A stretch of DNA of 64,000 nucleotides from Alteraurantiacibacter hainanensis (GTDB lineage Bacteria; Pseudomonadota; Alphaproteobacteria; Sphingomonadales; Sphingomonadaceae): contig NZ_JAZAPB010000002.1 in the NCBI RefSeq assembly GCF_036321025.1, positions 868,001-932,000 on the forward strand. Direction: 5' to 3'. Every line of letters starts with the position of its first letter. Positions within the stretch are counted from its first letter, which is position 1. Under the pieces are notes generated by a model. The model ran no database searches. It worked only from the letters and a program-made list of their open reading frames with translations, and was not told the DNA's origin. Shown in pieces: positions 40,531 through 49,136 of the stretch. The translations under genes were made by a program, and so were the position numbers.

Positions 40531-42024
40531 TCATGGCCGCCGGATGAATTGCCGGGCCACCAACCCCCCTATGGCGAGCCCGCCAAGAGTCGCGAGTACT
40601 CGTTTGCGACGGACTTCTCGCTTCGCAAATCCTGCAACTCGTCGCCATGCATTGATCGGTTCTTCAGGGTCCATCAGGCGGCTCTCCGCCAGCGCCTTTT
40701 CGCTTTCATTCAATTCGCTAGCTTCAAGAACCCGCAGACTCCTGCCATTCGTCTTGCGCAGTCTCTCGATGACTTTGCGGACACTTCCCTCGGTGCTCTC
40801 TAACTCCGCCTCTATCGTCTCGACCGGCACACCCAAGTGCTCCGCCAGGAGACGGGTGCGGAAATTCACTAGGATATCTTTCAGCTCCGGCTGATCGACA
40901 GCCTCCATTGCCAGATCGCACTCGCTATCGGCCGCCAATGAGCGGCTTGCCATGTTTGAAGAACCGACCCTCACGAAACTGTCGTCCACGAGGAGCAACT
41001 TGGCGTGAACGTAAATGGGCTCACCATTCGCGTTGACGGGATGATAGACGCCCAGGCGATCCTCGCGGTCGGATTTGCGGAGATCATCCAGAATGAAGGA
41101 CCGCCGGGAGTCCATGGCTTCGCTTTCCAACCAACTTTCTGCCGAGAAAGGCAGGATGATAACGATCTCCGGTCCACCTTCCTCTTCCAGTTTCGACTTT
41201 ATCGCATGGCTGATCTTCCCGGATGAGAGGAACTGGTTTTCAATATAGATCGTTCGCTCTGCTGACCGAATTGCCGCACACCAGAGCTTTTCGATTTCTT
41301 CAATCCGTGGATTGTCTCCATAACCGGGGCTGGTTCGAGCGATGCCAACCACTGCATCGTAGAGGTCTGGCGCAAGCTGCTCGGGCCAAATTGCGTGACA
41401 CCGTGGAGGGATGGGGAGCTCATCACCGGTTGCATTCTTCCACCGCCAGCGAGCAAGCTCTCCCAGGCTTCTCGCAACCTCTCCGTCCAGAGCCCAGGTC
41501 ATGTCGTGCCATGGCAAACCATCCCTATGGTCGGCGCTTAGATGGGACCGTGTGTCCCATCGCCCCGAAGTCATATCGATCCCTCCGCAAAAGGCGATGG
41601 CGTCATCGATCACGACAATCTTCTGATGGTGGCAGGCTCCTGCAGGATGTTCGCTATCAAGGCGGAAGTGGATCTGGGGTTTGGCTCTTGCCTTCAGCAG
41701 CAGATAGGAACCCAATTGGCGCGCAATGTTGAAGAGCATCGCACCGCGCCATTGGAGAACGAATATTTCCAGCTCAGGACGGTTCTCGACGACGAACTGG
41801 AGAAACTGACGTAGTTGGTCTGGCACCTCGGGGTCATCCACGTCGGGGCGCAGACGAATTTCGAGATCAAACTCCCAGCCGATCAGATAAACGCTGTGAC
41901 GTGCCTGCAGGATCGCTTCCTTTGCAGCAGCAAAATAATCGGCAGCATCCACGATAAAGGACACCTTGTCGGCGCGAACCTTGCGCCAGCAAGTATTTCC
42001 TTCCTCGAGAATTGGTTCTCTCAT
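40531..42024 (-). CDS. Phospholipase D-family protein
   Basis: 497 residues with two HKD motifs: HHQKIVVIDD (with GGID following) and VHAKLLLVDD (with GSSNM following). Together these form one active site. The opening CWRKVRADKVSFIVDAADYFAAAKEAILQARHSVYLIGWEFD is typical of bacterial PLD/cardiolipin-synthase-like enzymes. There is one possible membrane helix near the C-terminus (VLATLGGLAIGGLVARQF), which could anchor the enzyme. Start ATG 42024. It may remodel phospholipids; a toxin or nuclease role is less likely given its envelope-type neighbours. Confidence 0.9.
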   Translation of the reverse strand: MREPILEEGNTCWRKVRADKVSFIVDAADYFAAAKEAILQARHSVYLIGWEFDLEIRLRPDVDDPEVPDQLRQFLQFVVENRPELEIFVLQWRGAMLFNIARQLGSYLLLKARAKPQIHFRLDSEHPAGACHHQKIVVIDDAIAFCGGIDMTSGRWDTRSHLSADHRDGLPWHDMTWALDGEVARSLGELARWRWKNATGDELPIPPRCHAIWPEQLAPDLYDAVVGIARTSPGYGDNPRIEEIEKLWCAAIRSAERTIYIENQFLSSGKISHAIKSKLEEEGGPEIVIILPFSAESWLESEAMDSRRSFILDDLRKSDREDRLGVYHPVNANGEPIYVHAKLLLVDDSFVRVGSSNMASRSLAADSECDLAMEAVDQPELKDILVNFRTRLLAEHLGVPVETIEAELESTEGSVRKVIERLRKTNGRSLRVLEASELNESEKALAESRLMDPEEPINAWRRVAGFAKREVRRKRVLATLGGLAIGGLVARQFIRRP

Positions 42025-42115
42025 GGCCCAACGTTAATCGACAGGCTGACAACCTTCAAAGGTTTCTCCCGAATGTCCGCAATCGGCTCGTTAGCCGAAC
42101 ATCAGCTGTTGGATT

Positions 42116-42141
42116 TTGCGGGGAAGTAAGTCTCCCCGCAA
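42116..42141. other. Perfect 9-bp hairpin in the PLD/ldh intergenic gap
   Basis: TTGCGGGGA (42116-42124) pairs exactly with TCCCCGCAA (42133-42141) around an 8-nt loop. It lies between the divergent phospholipase D and D-lactate dehydrogenase genes. There is no T-tract on either strand to make it a terminator. It may be an operator or a leader structure. Confidence 0.4.
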
Positions 42142-42321
42142 GCTGACTGTCCTCTTGTTACCGACTTCGCCCAGAAGCGAACAAGCTGCTAACGCCCCGA
42201 TAGCGGTCGTTTGGACCATGGCCGCTTTGCGCCCCGATATCTGTCATTCGAGCCTTTTCGTCGCACACCATTGATGAACAAGCCTCCGATCGTAAAGCGG
42301 GCCCAGACGTGGAGTACGGAC

Positions 42322-43332
42322 ATGAAAGTAGCGGTATACAGCACCAAGCCTTATGATCAGACGTACCTTGAGCGGGCGAATGCTGCGCAGGATAGCTCCC
42401 ATGAGCTGCGGTTTCTCGAGATGCGGCTAAGTGCCGAGACAGCGGCCCTGAGCGGACAATGCGATGCGATCTGTGCCTTCGTCAACGATACGCTCGACCG
42501 CGAAGTGTTGACGTATCTCAAGGATTGCGGGATTCGGTTGGTGGCCTTGCGATGCGCTGGCTTCAACAATGTCGATCTTGTTGCCGCGCGGGATCTCGAC
42601 ATCGCCATAGCGCGTGTTCCGGCCTACTCGCCCGAGGCTGTCGCGGAACATACGATCGCTCTCATCCTCTCGTTGAACCGCAAGATTCACAAGGCTTATG
42701 CGCGGGTGCGGGAAGGGAATTTCGCCCTCGACGGGCTGGTAGGATTCGATCTCAAAGACCGGACCATCGGGATCGTGGGCACCGGCAAGATAGGCAATTG
42801 TGTGGCGCGCATCATGCGGGGCTTCGGCTGCCGCGTGCTGGGCTTCGATCCCCATCACTCTGCCGAGTTCGTTGAAGCCGGCGCGGAATATGCCGATCTG
42901 CCCGATCTGTTCGCCCAGGCCGACATCGTGTCTCTCCATTGTCCGCTGACCCCGGCAACACATCATCTGGTGGACGCCGAAGCAATCGCCACGATGAAGC
43001 CGGGGGTGATGATCATCAATACCGGTCGCGGAGCACTGGTGGAGGCGCGCAGCCTGATCCGGGGCCTCAAGAGTGGGAAGATCGGCCATGTCGGGCTGGA
43101 TGTCTACGAAGAAGAGGGGGACCTGTTCTTCGAGAACCTTTCTAGCACGGTCATTCAGGACGATGTTTTTGCCCGTCTGTTGACCTTCCCAAATGTGCTG
43201 ATCACCGGTCATCAGGCGTTTCTGACGCATGAAGCGCTAAGCGCGATCGCCGAGACGACGATCGGTAACATCTCGCAATTTGCCGCCACGGGCCAGACCA
43301 ATCACGCGGTATCGGTTGAAATGCTGGCATGA
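42322..43332 (+). CDS. D-lactate dehydrogenase (2-hydroxyacid dehydrogenase)
   Basis: 336 residues from ATG 42322, with a GGAGTACGGAC site. The protein opens MKVAVYSTKPYDQTYLERAN, typical of the fermentative LdhA-type D-lactate dehydrogenases. The NAD loop GIVGTGKIGN, the catalytic Arg in LRCAGFNNVDL or INTGRGALVE, Glu in VYEEEGDLF and His in TGHQAFLT are all visible. It reduces pyruvate to D-lactate with NADH, or the reverse. A lactate permease gene starts 4 bp after its stop, so the two are one operon for lactate exchange. Confidence 0.93.
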   Translation: MKVAVYSTKPYDQTYLERANAAQDSSHELRFLEMRLSAETAALSGQCDAICAFVNDTLDREVLTYLKDCGIRLVALRCAGFNNVDLVAARDLDIAIARVPAYSPEAVAEHTIALILSLNRKIHKAYARVREGNFALDGLVGFDLKDRTIGIVGTGKIGNCVARIMRGFGCRVLGFDPHHSAEFVEAGAEYADLPDLFAQADIVSLHCPLTPATHHLVDAEAIATMKPGVMIINTGRGALVEARSLIRGLKSGKIGHVGLDVYEEEGDLFFENLSSTVIQDDVFARLLTFPNVLITGHQAFLTHEALSAIAETTIGNISQFAATGQTNHAVSVEMLA

Positions 43333-43336
43333 TCGC

Positions 43337-44818
43337 ATGATGCCGCTGCTTGCCTTGCTGCCGATCCTGATCTTGCTGATCGGGATGATCGGTCTGGGCT
43401 GGACCGCAGCGCAGGCGGGCATGGCCGGAGCGACGACGGCGGTGGCGCTAGCAATACTTGTATTCGATTACGGCACCGATCCGGCCTCGCTTTCCGGTCC
43501 GTTGCTGGAGGCGGGCTTTTCCGCGGCAACAATCCTGTGGATCGTGTTTCCGGCGCTTGCCTTGTATGAATTCCAGACCCGCTCCGGTGCCTCGCAGCAG
43601 ATCGGGGTATGGCTGGCATCGGTTTCCGACCGGCGCGAAGTGCAGGCGCTGATGCTGGCATGGTTCTTTGCCCTGCTGCTGGAAGGGGCGGCGGGGTTCG
43701 GAACCCCGATAGCGCTGGTCGCACCGATGCTGGTGTCGCTGGGTTTTTCACCGCATCGGTCGCTGCTGCTGGCCCTGATCGGTCACGCCGCCGCAGTCTC
43801 GTTCGGTGCGGTCGGAACCCCGATGGTGCCATTGCTGGAGGCTCTACCGAGCGAGCCTCGTCTCCTGTCAGCGACAATCATGATGCTGCATGCCGCCTTT
43901 GGATGGGCGCTGGCATTCCTCGTATTCCGCCTGGCGCGGCTGCCTGCTGGCGCCGCATGGGCAGCGGCGCCGGTAGCGGCCCTGCTCTTTCTGATCCCGG
44001 CACTCGCTCTGGCATGGTTGGCCGGGCCGGAATTGCCGGCGCTCGGCGGTGCGCTGATCGGCGGCCTGCTGTTCATCTGCTTTGCCCGGTGGCGATGGCC
44101 GGCTCGACCGGGAGCGAAAGAGGTCGACGGCAAGGCGGTTCTTCGTGCTGCGCTGCCTTATGCGCTGGTGCTCGCGATCATCCTGGCCACGCGCACTATT
44201 CCCCCCATCTCGGTGGCGCTGCAGGGTTACACGCTGGACTGGAGCATGGCCGGGGAATTTGGTGGTACGGTCGCCCCGCTCTACCATCCGGGGACGATGC
44301 TGATGCTTGCCCTCGGGGGCGCGGCCCTGGCCCGACGCGGCGAGCCCGGACATTTGGTCCCCTCGCTAGCAAGTGCGGCGGCCCGCCTTCCGCAGGTGGC
44401 CCTAGCACTATTGGCGGTATTGTTGCTGGCGAGAGTGATGGTTCACAGCGGAATGATCACATTGCTCGCGGGAGGAGCGGCAGGATTGCTGGGATCGCAA
44501 TGGCCGCTGGCGGTGCCGCTGGTCGGCGCGCTGGGGTCCTTCGTCACTGGTTCGGCCACGGCTTCCAATATCCTGCTCGCCGACTTTCAGCTGACAGCAG
44601 CAAGGGCAACTGCGCTTTCACCATTGCTGGGGCTGGCCGGACAAGGTTTCGGCTCAGCCATCGGAAATGTGATCGCCCCGCACAATATCGTGGCCGGTGC
44701 CGCGACCGTCGGCCTGGTCGGGCGCGAGGGTTCGGTACTTAAGGTCACGCTGCCGGTCTGCATTGTTTATGCTGGATTTGGCGGCCTGCTGCTATACGCC
44801 GTGGCTACCCTGAGCTGA
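43337..44818 (+). CDS. LctP-family lactate permease
   Basis: 493 residues with about 12-14 membrane segments. Opening with MMPLLALLPILILLIGMIGLGWTAAQAG and containing LEGAAGFGTPIALVAPMLVSLGF and ATASNILLADFQ, it matches the L-lactate permease family, which symports lactate (L or D) and glycolate with protons. ATG 43337 or 43340 is possible. The adjacent D-lactate dehydrogenase indicates the substrate is D-lactate. Direction (uptake or export) cannot be read from sequence. Confidence 0.92.
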   Translation: MMPLLALLPILILLIGMIGLGWTAAQAGMAGATTAVALAILVFDYGTDPASLSGPLLEAGFSAATILWIVFPALALYEFQTRSGASQQIGVWLASVSDRREVQALMLAWFFALLLEGAAGFGTPIALVAPMLVSLGFSPHRSLLLALIGHAAAVSFGAVGTPMVPLLEALPSEPRLLSATIMMLHAAFGWALAFLVFRLARLPAGAAWAAAPVAALLFLIPALALAWLAGPELPALGGALIGGLLFICFARWRWPARPGAKEVDGKAVLRAALPYALVLAIILATRTIPPISVALQGYTLDWSMAGEFGGTVAPLYHPGTMLMLALGGAALARRGEPGHLVPSLASAAARLPQVALALLAVLLLARVMVHSGMITLLAGGAAGLLGSQWPLAVPLVGALGSFVTGSATASNILLADFQLTAARATALSPLLGLAGQGFGSAIGNVIAPHNIVAGAATVGLVGREGSVLKVTLPVCIVYAGFGGLLLYAVATLS

Positions 44819-44867
44819 AAGCTGCCAAATCTCCGCGAGCGTCAGACCCGGCGATCGCTCCCGGCCA

Positions 44868-47282
44868 CTATTCAACGCTAGACCAGCTGCCGTCGCGACA
44901 TTGCAGATCGAGCTTTGCGCCGGCTCCGAACGCGAACGTATCGTTCCCGATCATGATGCTTTCGGGGCCGGACCATCCGTCGGGCGCGGTCATGGTCAAC
45001 GTCTCGCAGCCGAACTCGAGTTCGAGCCAGTGGCCCCGATAGCGCAGCCGCAAACTGAGGTCCTGCATATCTTCCGAAAGGTGCGGGTCGAGGCGAAAGA
45101 ACGCCTCCCTGATCTCCAGCCCGGTCTGGCCGCGCTGCACCAAATCGACGGTGCCCGCCATCGCGCCAAGGTGGATGCCTTCGGCGGTGGTACCGCCCTG
45201 CGTGTCGGCGACATCGCTCTCGAGTGCTTCCCTAAGCAGCGTCCACGACTGCGACCGGTCAATTCGTGCCAGCACCCATGAATGTACCACCCGGCTCAGC
45301 GTCGATCCATCGGACGTTCGCTGCCGGTAGTAATCGACCGTTCTGGAAACCGTATCGTCATCGATTGAATAGCCCAGCCGTTCGAGCTGTTCGTGCAGTT
45401 CTTCGATCGAGAAGAGATAGAACAGCATGAGGACATCGGCTTGCTTGGAAGCCTTGTATCGGTTGACGCTGTCGCCTTCGGCCTCGAGAATCCGGTCGAG
45501 CCTGTGGATGTCGCCGTATTTTTCGCGATATCCTTCCCAGTCGAACTCCTCCAGGTGCTCGTAGCCTTCGAACTGGCTCGGTATTCCGTCATGGAAGGGC
45601 ACGAACAGCTTGCGGCTGATCTCGTCCCACGCCTCGAGTTCCGTGTCGCCAAGGGACAGCGTCTCGCACAACTGACTGCGCCGCACCGGCTCTACCCGGT
45701 CGAGCGCGGTAAGCGCGCGTTGCAGCACCCAGCTGGCCATCACGTTGGTATAGGCATTGTTATCCAGACCCGCCTGTTCGGCTTCCGGATAGGCGTCGTG
45801 GAATTCGTCCGGTCCCATGACGCCGCGAATGTCGTACCGCTCGCGCTTCGGGTTCCATCGCGCGATGCTGGCCCAGAACCGGGCGATCTCGCACAGCATT
45901 TCGGCACCATGGAAATTCAGGAATTCCTCATCGCGGGTCGCATCGTAATATCGCCAGACATTGTAGGCGATGGCGGCGTTGACGTGACGCTGCAGCTGCG
46001 AATTGTCCGAAAGCCAGCGTCCGGATTTCGGATTGAGGTGCACGACCTGGGTTTCCTCGCGCCCGGTGCTGCCGCTTTGCCAAGGATACATCGCCCCGCA
46101 AAAGCCAGCGGCGCGCGCAAGCCGGCGCGCTTCGGGCAAGCGGCGATATCGGTAAAGCAGCAGCGCGCGAGTGATCTGCGGCAGCCGAAGGGTGAGAAAC
46201 GGGAAAATGAACAGTTCGTCCCAGAAAATGTGCCCCCGATAGGCTTCGCCGTGCAGGCCGCGGGCGGGCACGCCTACATCGAGATCGCCCGTATGTGGCG
46301 AGACGGTCTGGAGCAGGTGGAAGATGTGTAGCCGCAGGATCATCTGCGTGCGGTGCCGCGCCTTCAACACCAGATCGCCGTGCCACCACAATTGCGACCA
46401 AGCCCGCTTGTGGCTCTCGAGCAGCTCCGCGAAATCTCCCGCCCCGGCGATGCAGATGCAGGCTGCCCCGAGCGGATCCGAAATCGCACGATCACGCGAG
46501 GAATACATCGCCACGACTTTCTCGACCCTGAGCGGCTGGTCGGCCGTAAGCGCCACCACCAGATCCTGCGCGATAAAATCCGGTTCCGCGACCAGCGAAC
46601 GCTCGATCCGAAGCGGCTGGCTGCCGGCAAACGCCCGGGTGCGCGCCACCTGCGCAATGCGTAAATGCGATCGGCTGGTCTCCGCCAGAAGGGCGATGCT
46701 TTCTTCACCGACCTGCTCGGCAGTCAGGGTGGAAAAATGCCTGCTGGCAAGCTGCCGATAACGCTCCACCCCGGAATTGACCACGCGCCCGTCCAGAGCG
46801 GAGCGGATCGTTACCTCACCGGACCAATTCTCAGGCCGGATCTCCCACGCTATGGCTGCCAGATGAGGCTCGTGCATGTGAACAAGCCGGGTGGTCTCGA
46901 TCGCGGTTATCCGCCCCTGTCGGTCCTTCACGCGCATCATCCGCCGCAGCAGGCCATGCTGCATATCGAGTTCCTGCCGATAGGACAGGATCTCCGTCGC
47001 AAGCAGGTTCAGCCAGTCGCCGCCTTCGGGGCGGAAAGTCAGCGGTAACCAGTTGGGCAGATTAACCAGGTCCTCGTTCTCGATTGAGCGGCCTGCAAGG
47101 TCCGTGGTCAGGCGATTATACCCGCCTGCCAGGTAGGTGCCGGGATAATGAAACTCGCCCGCCTCAGATTCCTCGGCGGCTCCCCTCGTGGCGAAATAGC
47201 CGTTTCCAAGTGTGCAAAGCGCTTCTCGCAGACCTTCGTCGTGGGGGTCGAAATCGTCATAACATAGCTTCCAGTCGTTCAT
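44868..47282 (-). CDS. GH65 disaccharide phosphorylase
   Basis: 804 residues from ATG 47282, which overlaps the stop of the upstream fusion gene (ATGA). The N-terminal beta-sandwich domain includes GNGYFATRGAAEE. The (alpha/alpha)6 barrel has VMGPDEFHD, with the general-acid Glu of GH65 phosphorylases. A C-terminal jelly-roll (LRLRYRGHWLELEFG) follows. Family members phosphorolyse trehalose, maltose, kojibiose or nigerose into beta-glucose-1-phosphate and a sugar. The coupled beta-phosphoglucomutase/trehalose-phosphatase partner favours trehalose. The substrate itself is not read from the sequence. Confidence 0.9.
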   Translation of the reverse strand: MNDWKLCYDDFDPHDEGLREALCTLGNGYFATRGAAEESEAGEFHYPGTYLAGGYNRLTTDLAGRSIENEDLVNLPNWLPLTFRPEGGDWLNLLATEILSYRQELDMQHGLLRRMMRVKDRQGRITAIETTRLVHMHEPHLAAIAWEIRPENWSGEVTIRSALDGRVVNSGVERYRQLASRHFSTLTAEQVGEESIALLAETSRSHLRIAQVARTRAFAGSQPLRIERSLVAEPDFIAQDLVVALTADQPLRVEKVVAMYSSRDRAISDPLGAACICIAGAGDFAELLESHKRAWSQLWWHGDLVLKARHRTQMILRLHIFHLLQTVSPHTGDLDVGVPARGLHGEAYRGHIFWDELFIFPFLTLRLPQITRALLLYRYRRLPEARRLARAAGFCGAMYPWQSGSTGREETQVVHLNPKSGRWLSDNSQLQRHVNAAIAYNVWRYYDATRDEEFLNFHGAEMLCEIARFWASIARWNPKRERYDIRGVMGPDEFHDAYPEAEQAGLDNNAYTNVMASWVLQRALTALDRVEPVRRSQLCETLSLGDTELEAWDEISRKLFVPFHDGIPSQFEGYEHLEEFDWEGYREKYGDIHRLDRILEAEGDSVNRYKASKQADVLMLFYLFSIEELHEQLERLGYSIDDDTVSRTVDYYRQRTSDGSTLSRVVHSWVLARIDRSQSWTLLREALESDVADTQGGTTAEGIHLGAMAGTVDLVQRGQTGLEIREAFFRLDPHLSEDMQDLSLRLRYRGHWLELEFGCETLTMTAPDGWSGPESIMIGNDTFAFGAGAKLDLQCRDGSWSSVE

Positions 47283-48859
47283 TTTTTGTCCTCGAGAAGC
47301 TGGATGAGCTTCCCCAGAAGCTCGGCGACATCGGTCGGGGCGCCCAGGACACACTTGGCGGCGCTATTTTGCGGCACGTCCCCCACCATGATCCCCAGAC
47401 CGCGGTCGCGCAATGCGCGGAAGGCATCCTCATCCGTTTCGTCATCACCGATATAGATCGGCAGGATATCGGGCCGGTCGAGATCCAGCGTTTCGAGCAG
47501 CCAGAGGACGGCGCGGCCCTTGTCCCAGGCAACATCGGGCCTGATCTCGAAAACTTTCTTCCCGCCTGTCTTGCGCAGCATTGGCCCCGCGTCTTCGATC
47601 GCCCCGTCTGCGACCGTCCGATCGACCGCCGCTTCGACATCGGCCGCCCTGGCCGGATCGACCAGGCGATAATGCACGGCAATGGCAAACCGCTTGCGTT
47701 CGACAATGGCGCCTTTGATCGACGCCAGGGCGTTGCTCAGCCGGGCTTCCGCTCTATCCAGAGGCGTGAGAAACTCCTTTGCCCGCTCGTGCTGCTTTTC
47801 CAGGCCGCCGGGCCCGCCGATGTCGAAACCGTGGCTGCCGGCATAGATCAGTTCATCAAGCCCCACGAGCCGCGCCACATCGGCGCGGTCGCGGCCGCTG
47901 ATGATTGCGACGGTGCAGAGCCCGGCAAGCCGGCGAATTGTGGAGCGTATATCGTCGTCAAGGACCGCGAGCTCTGGGCTGTCGACGATCGGCGTGAGCG
48001 TGCCGTCGTAATCGAGGAAGACCGCTGGCGACCGCCCTTCGAGCTCGCGCGCGATTTCCGCGAAGTGCTTGCCTGCGTCGGGAAGATCGGGGCATTGCGC
48101 GAAAGCGGCGATATCGAGTTCTCCCAAATCCTTCACCACGACGTCCGCCCCATGTTCGCGCAGCGCGGCTGCCTGACCGTTGCGGTCCACCCCGATCACC
48201 AGGCCATAATTGGCGCGCTTGGCAGCTTCGACGCCCGAAAGCGCATCCTCCACCGCCACCGCATCGCGCGGTTCCAGCCCCAGTTCTGCGGCAGCTTGCG
48301 CAAAGGTGTCGGGATCGGGCTTGCCCTTCAACTTCAGCCGTTCGGCCTTCACGCCATCGACGATCAAGTCGAACAGATCGGCGATTCCCGCCGCTTCGAG
48401 GACCGCCATCCCGTTCTTGCTGGACGTGACCAGCCCCGTTCGCAACCCCGCCGCACGAAGCCGCCGGATCAGTTTCACCGAGCTTTCGAACACCTCGACG
48501 CCGTCGCTTGCCAGCGTCTCGTTGAAAATTGCGTTCTTGCGATTCCCCAGGCCGCTCACGGTCTCCCGCTCCGGCGGATCTTCCGGACTGCCGTAAGGTA
48601 GCTCGATTTCGCGGGAGGAGAGGAACGCCTGGACGCCCGCGTAGCGCGGCTTGCCATCGACATGCTGCCGATAATCGGCTCCGATATCGAATGGAGCCTG
48701 TGCGGAACCCGTTCGTTCGTTCCAGCGCTGCAGGAACTCGTCGAACAGTCGCTTCCAGCTTGCCGCGTGGAGATCTGCAGTATCGGTAACTACACCGTCG
48801 AGGTCGAGCACGATTGCCCTGAACCTTGCCAAGGCGGACGGAACGGTATCACTGTCCAT
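47279..48859 (-). CDS. Beta-phosphoglucomutase/trehalose-phosphatase fusion
   Basis: 526 residues built of two HAD enzymes. Residues 10-240 are a beta-phosphoglucomutase (VLDLDGVVTDTADLHAASWK with Asp19/Asp21; SSKNGMAVLEAAG; VEDALSGVEAAKRANYG). Residues 270-520 are a trehalose-6-phosphate phosphatase (AVFLDYDGTLTPIVDSPE with Asp283/Asp285; AIISGRDRADV; GDDETDEDAFRALRD). Both catalytic Asp pairs are intact. With the coupled GH65 phosphorylase it could run trehalose-6-phosphate to trehalose to beta-glucose-1-phosphate to glucose-6-phosphate. It is divergent from the P-type ATPase gene. Confidence 0.92.
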   Translation of the reverse strand: MDSDTVPSALARFRAIVLDLDGVVTDTADLHAASWKRLFDEFLQRWNERTGSAQAPFDIGADYRQHVDGKPRYAGVQAFLSSREIELPYGSPEDPPERETVSGLGNRKNAIFNETLASDGVEVFESSVKLIRRLRAAGLRTGLVTSSKNGMAVLEAAGIADLFDLIVDGVKAERLKLKGKPDPDTFAQAAAELGLEPRDAVAVEDALSGVEAAKRANYGLVIGVDRNGQAAALREHGADVVVKDLGELDIAAFAQCPDLPDAGKHFAEIARELEGRSPAVFLDYDGTLTPIVDSPELAVLDDDIRSTIRRLAGLCTVAIISGRDRADVARLVGLDELIYAGSHGFDIGGPGGLEKQHERAKEFLTPLDRAEARLSNALASIKGAIVERKRFAIAVHYRLVDPARAADVEAAVDRTVADGAIEDAGPMLRKTGGKKVFEIRPDVAWDKGRAVLWLLETLDLDRPDILPIYIGDDETDEDAFRALRDRGLGIMVGDVPQNSAAKCVLGAPTDVAELLGKLIQLLEDKK

Positions 48860-49136
48860 CGATGTAGGGGTGTCGTGCTGTTGGATGCCGAATCTCCCGT
48901 TTCGGTTAGCCCGATTGCGGGCATTGCTGGTCTAGCATATTTGAAATGGAACACTGGCGCGGCGGCAGGAGTTCCACGGGAAGCCGCTCCACGCCGATGT
49001 TCTTCCGGCTGTGCGCAGGGGCATTCGCCCGCTACTCGACAGGAGCACGGGGGCCAATCCGGCGCGCGTCGCGAAAAACCTTGCTTCGATCGCGTCATGG
49101 GCTGGCCGGGAAAGCCGAACGAGCGGAGAATGCTGC

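Noticed and set aside
42116..42141. Hairpin as a rho-independent terminator
   Set aside because: No T-tract follows the stem on either strand, and it lies between divergent start codons, not after a gene.
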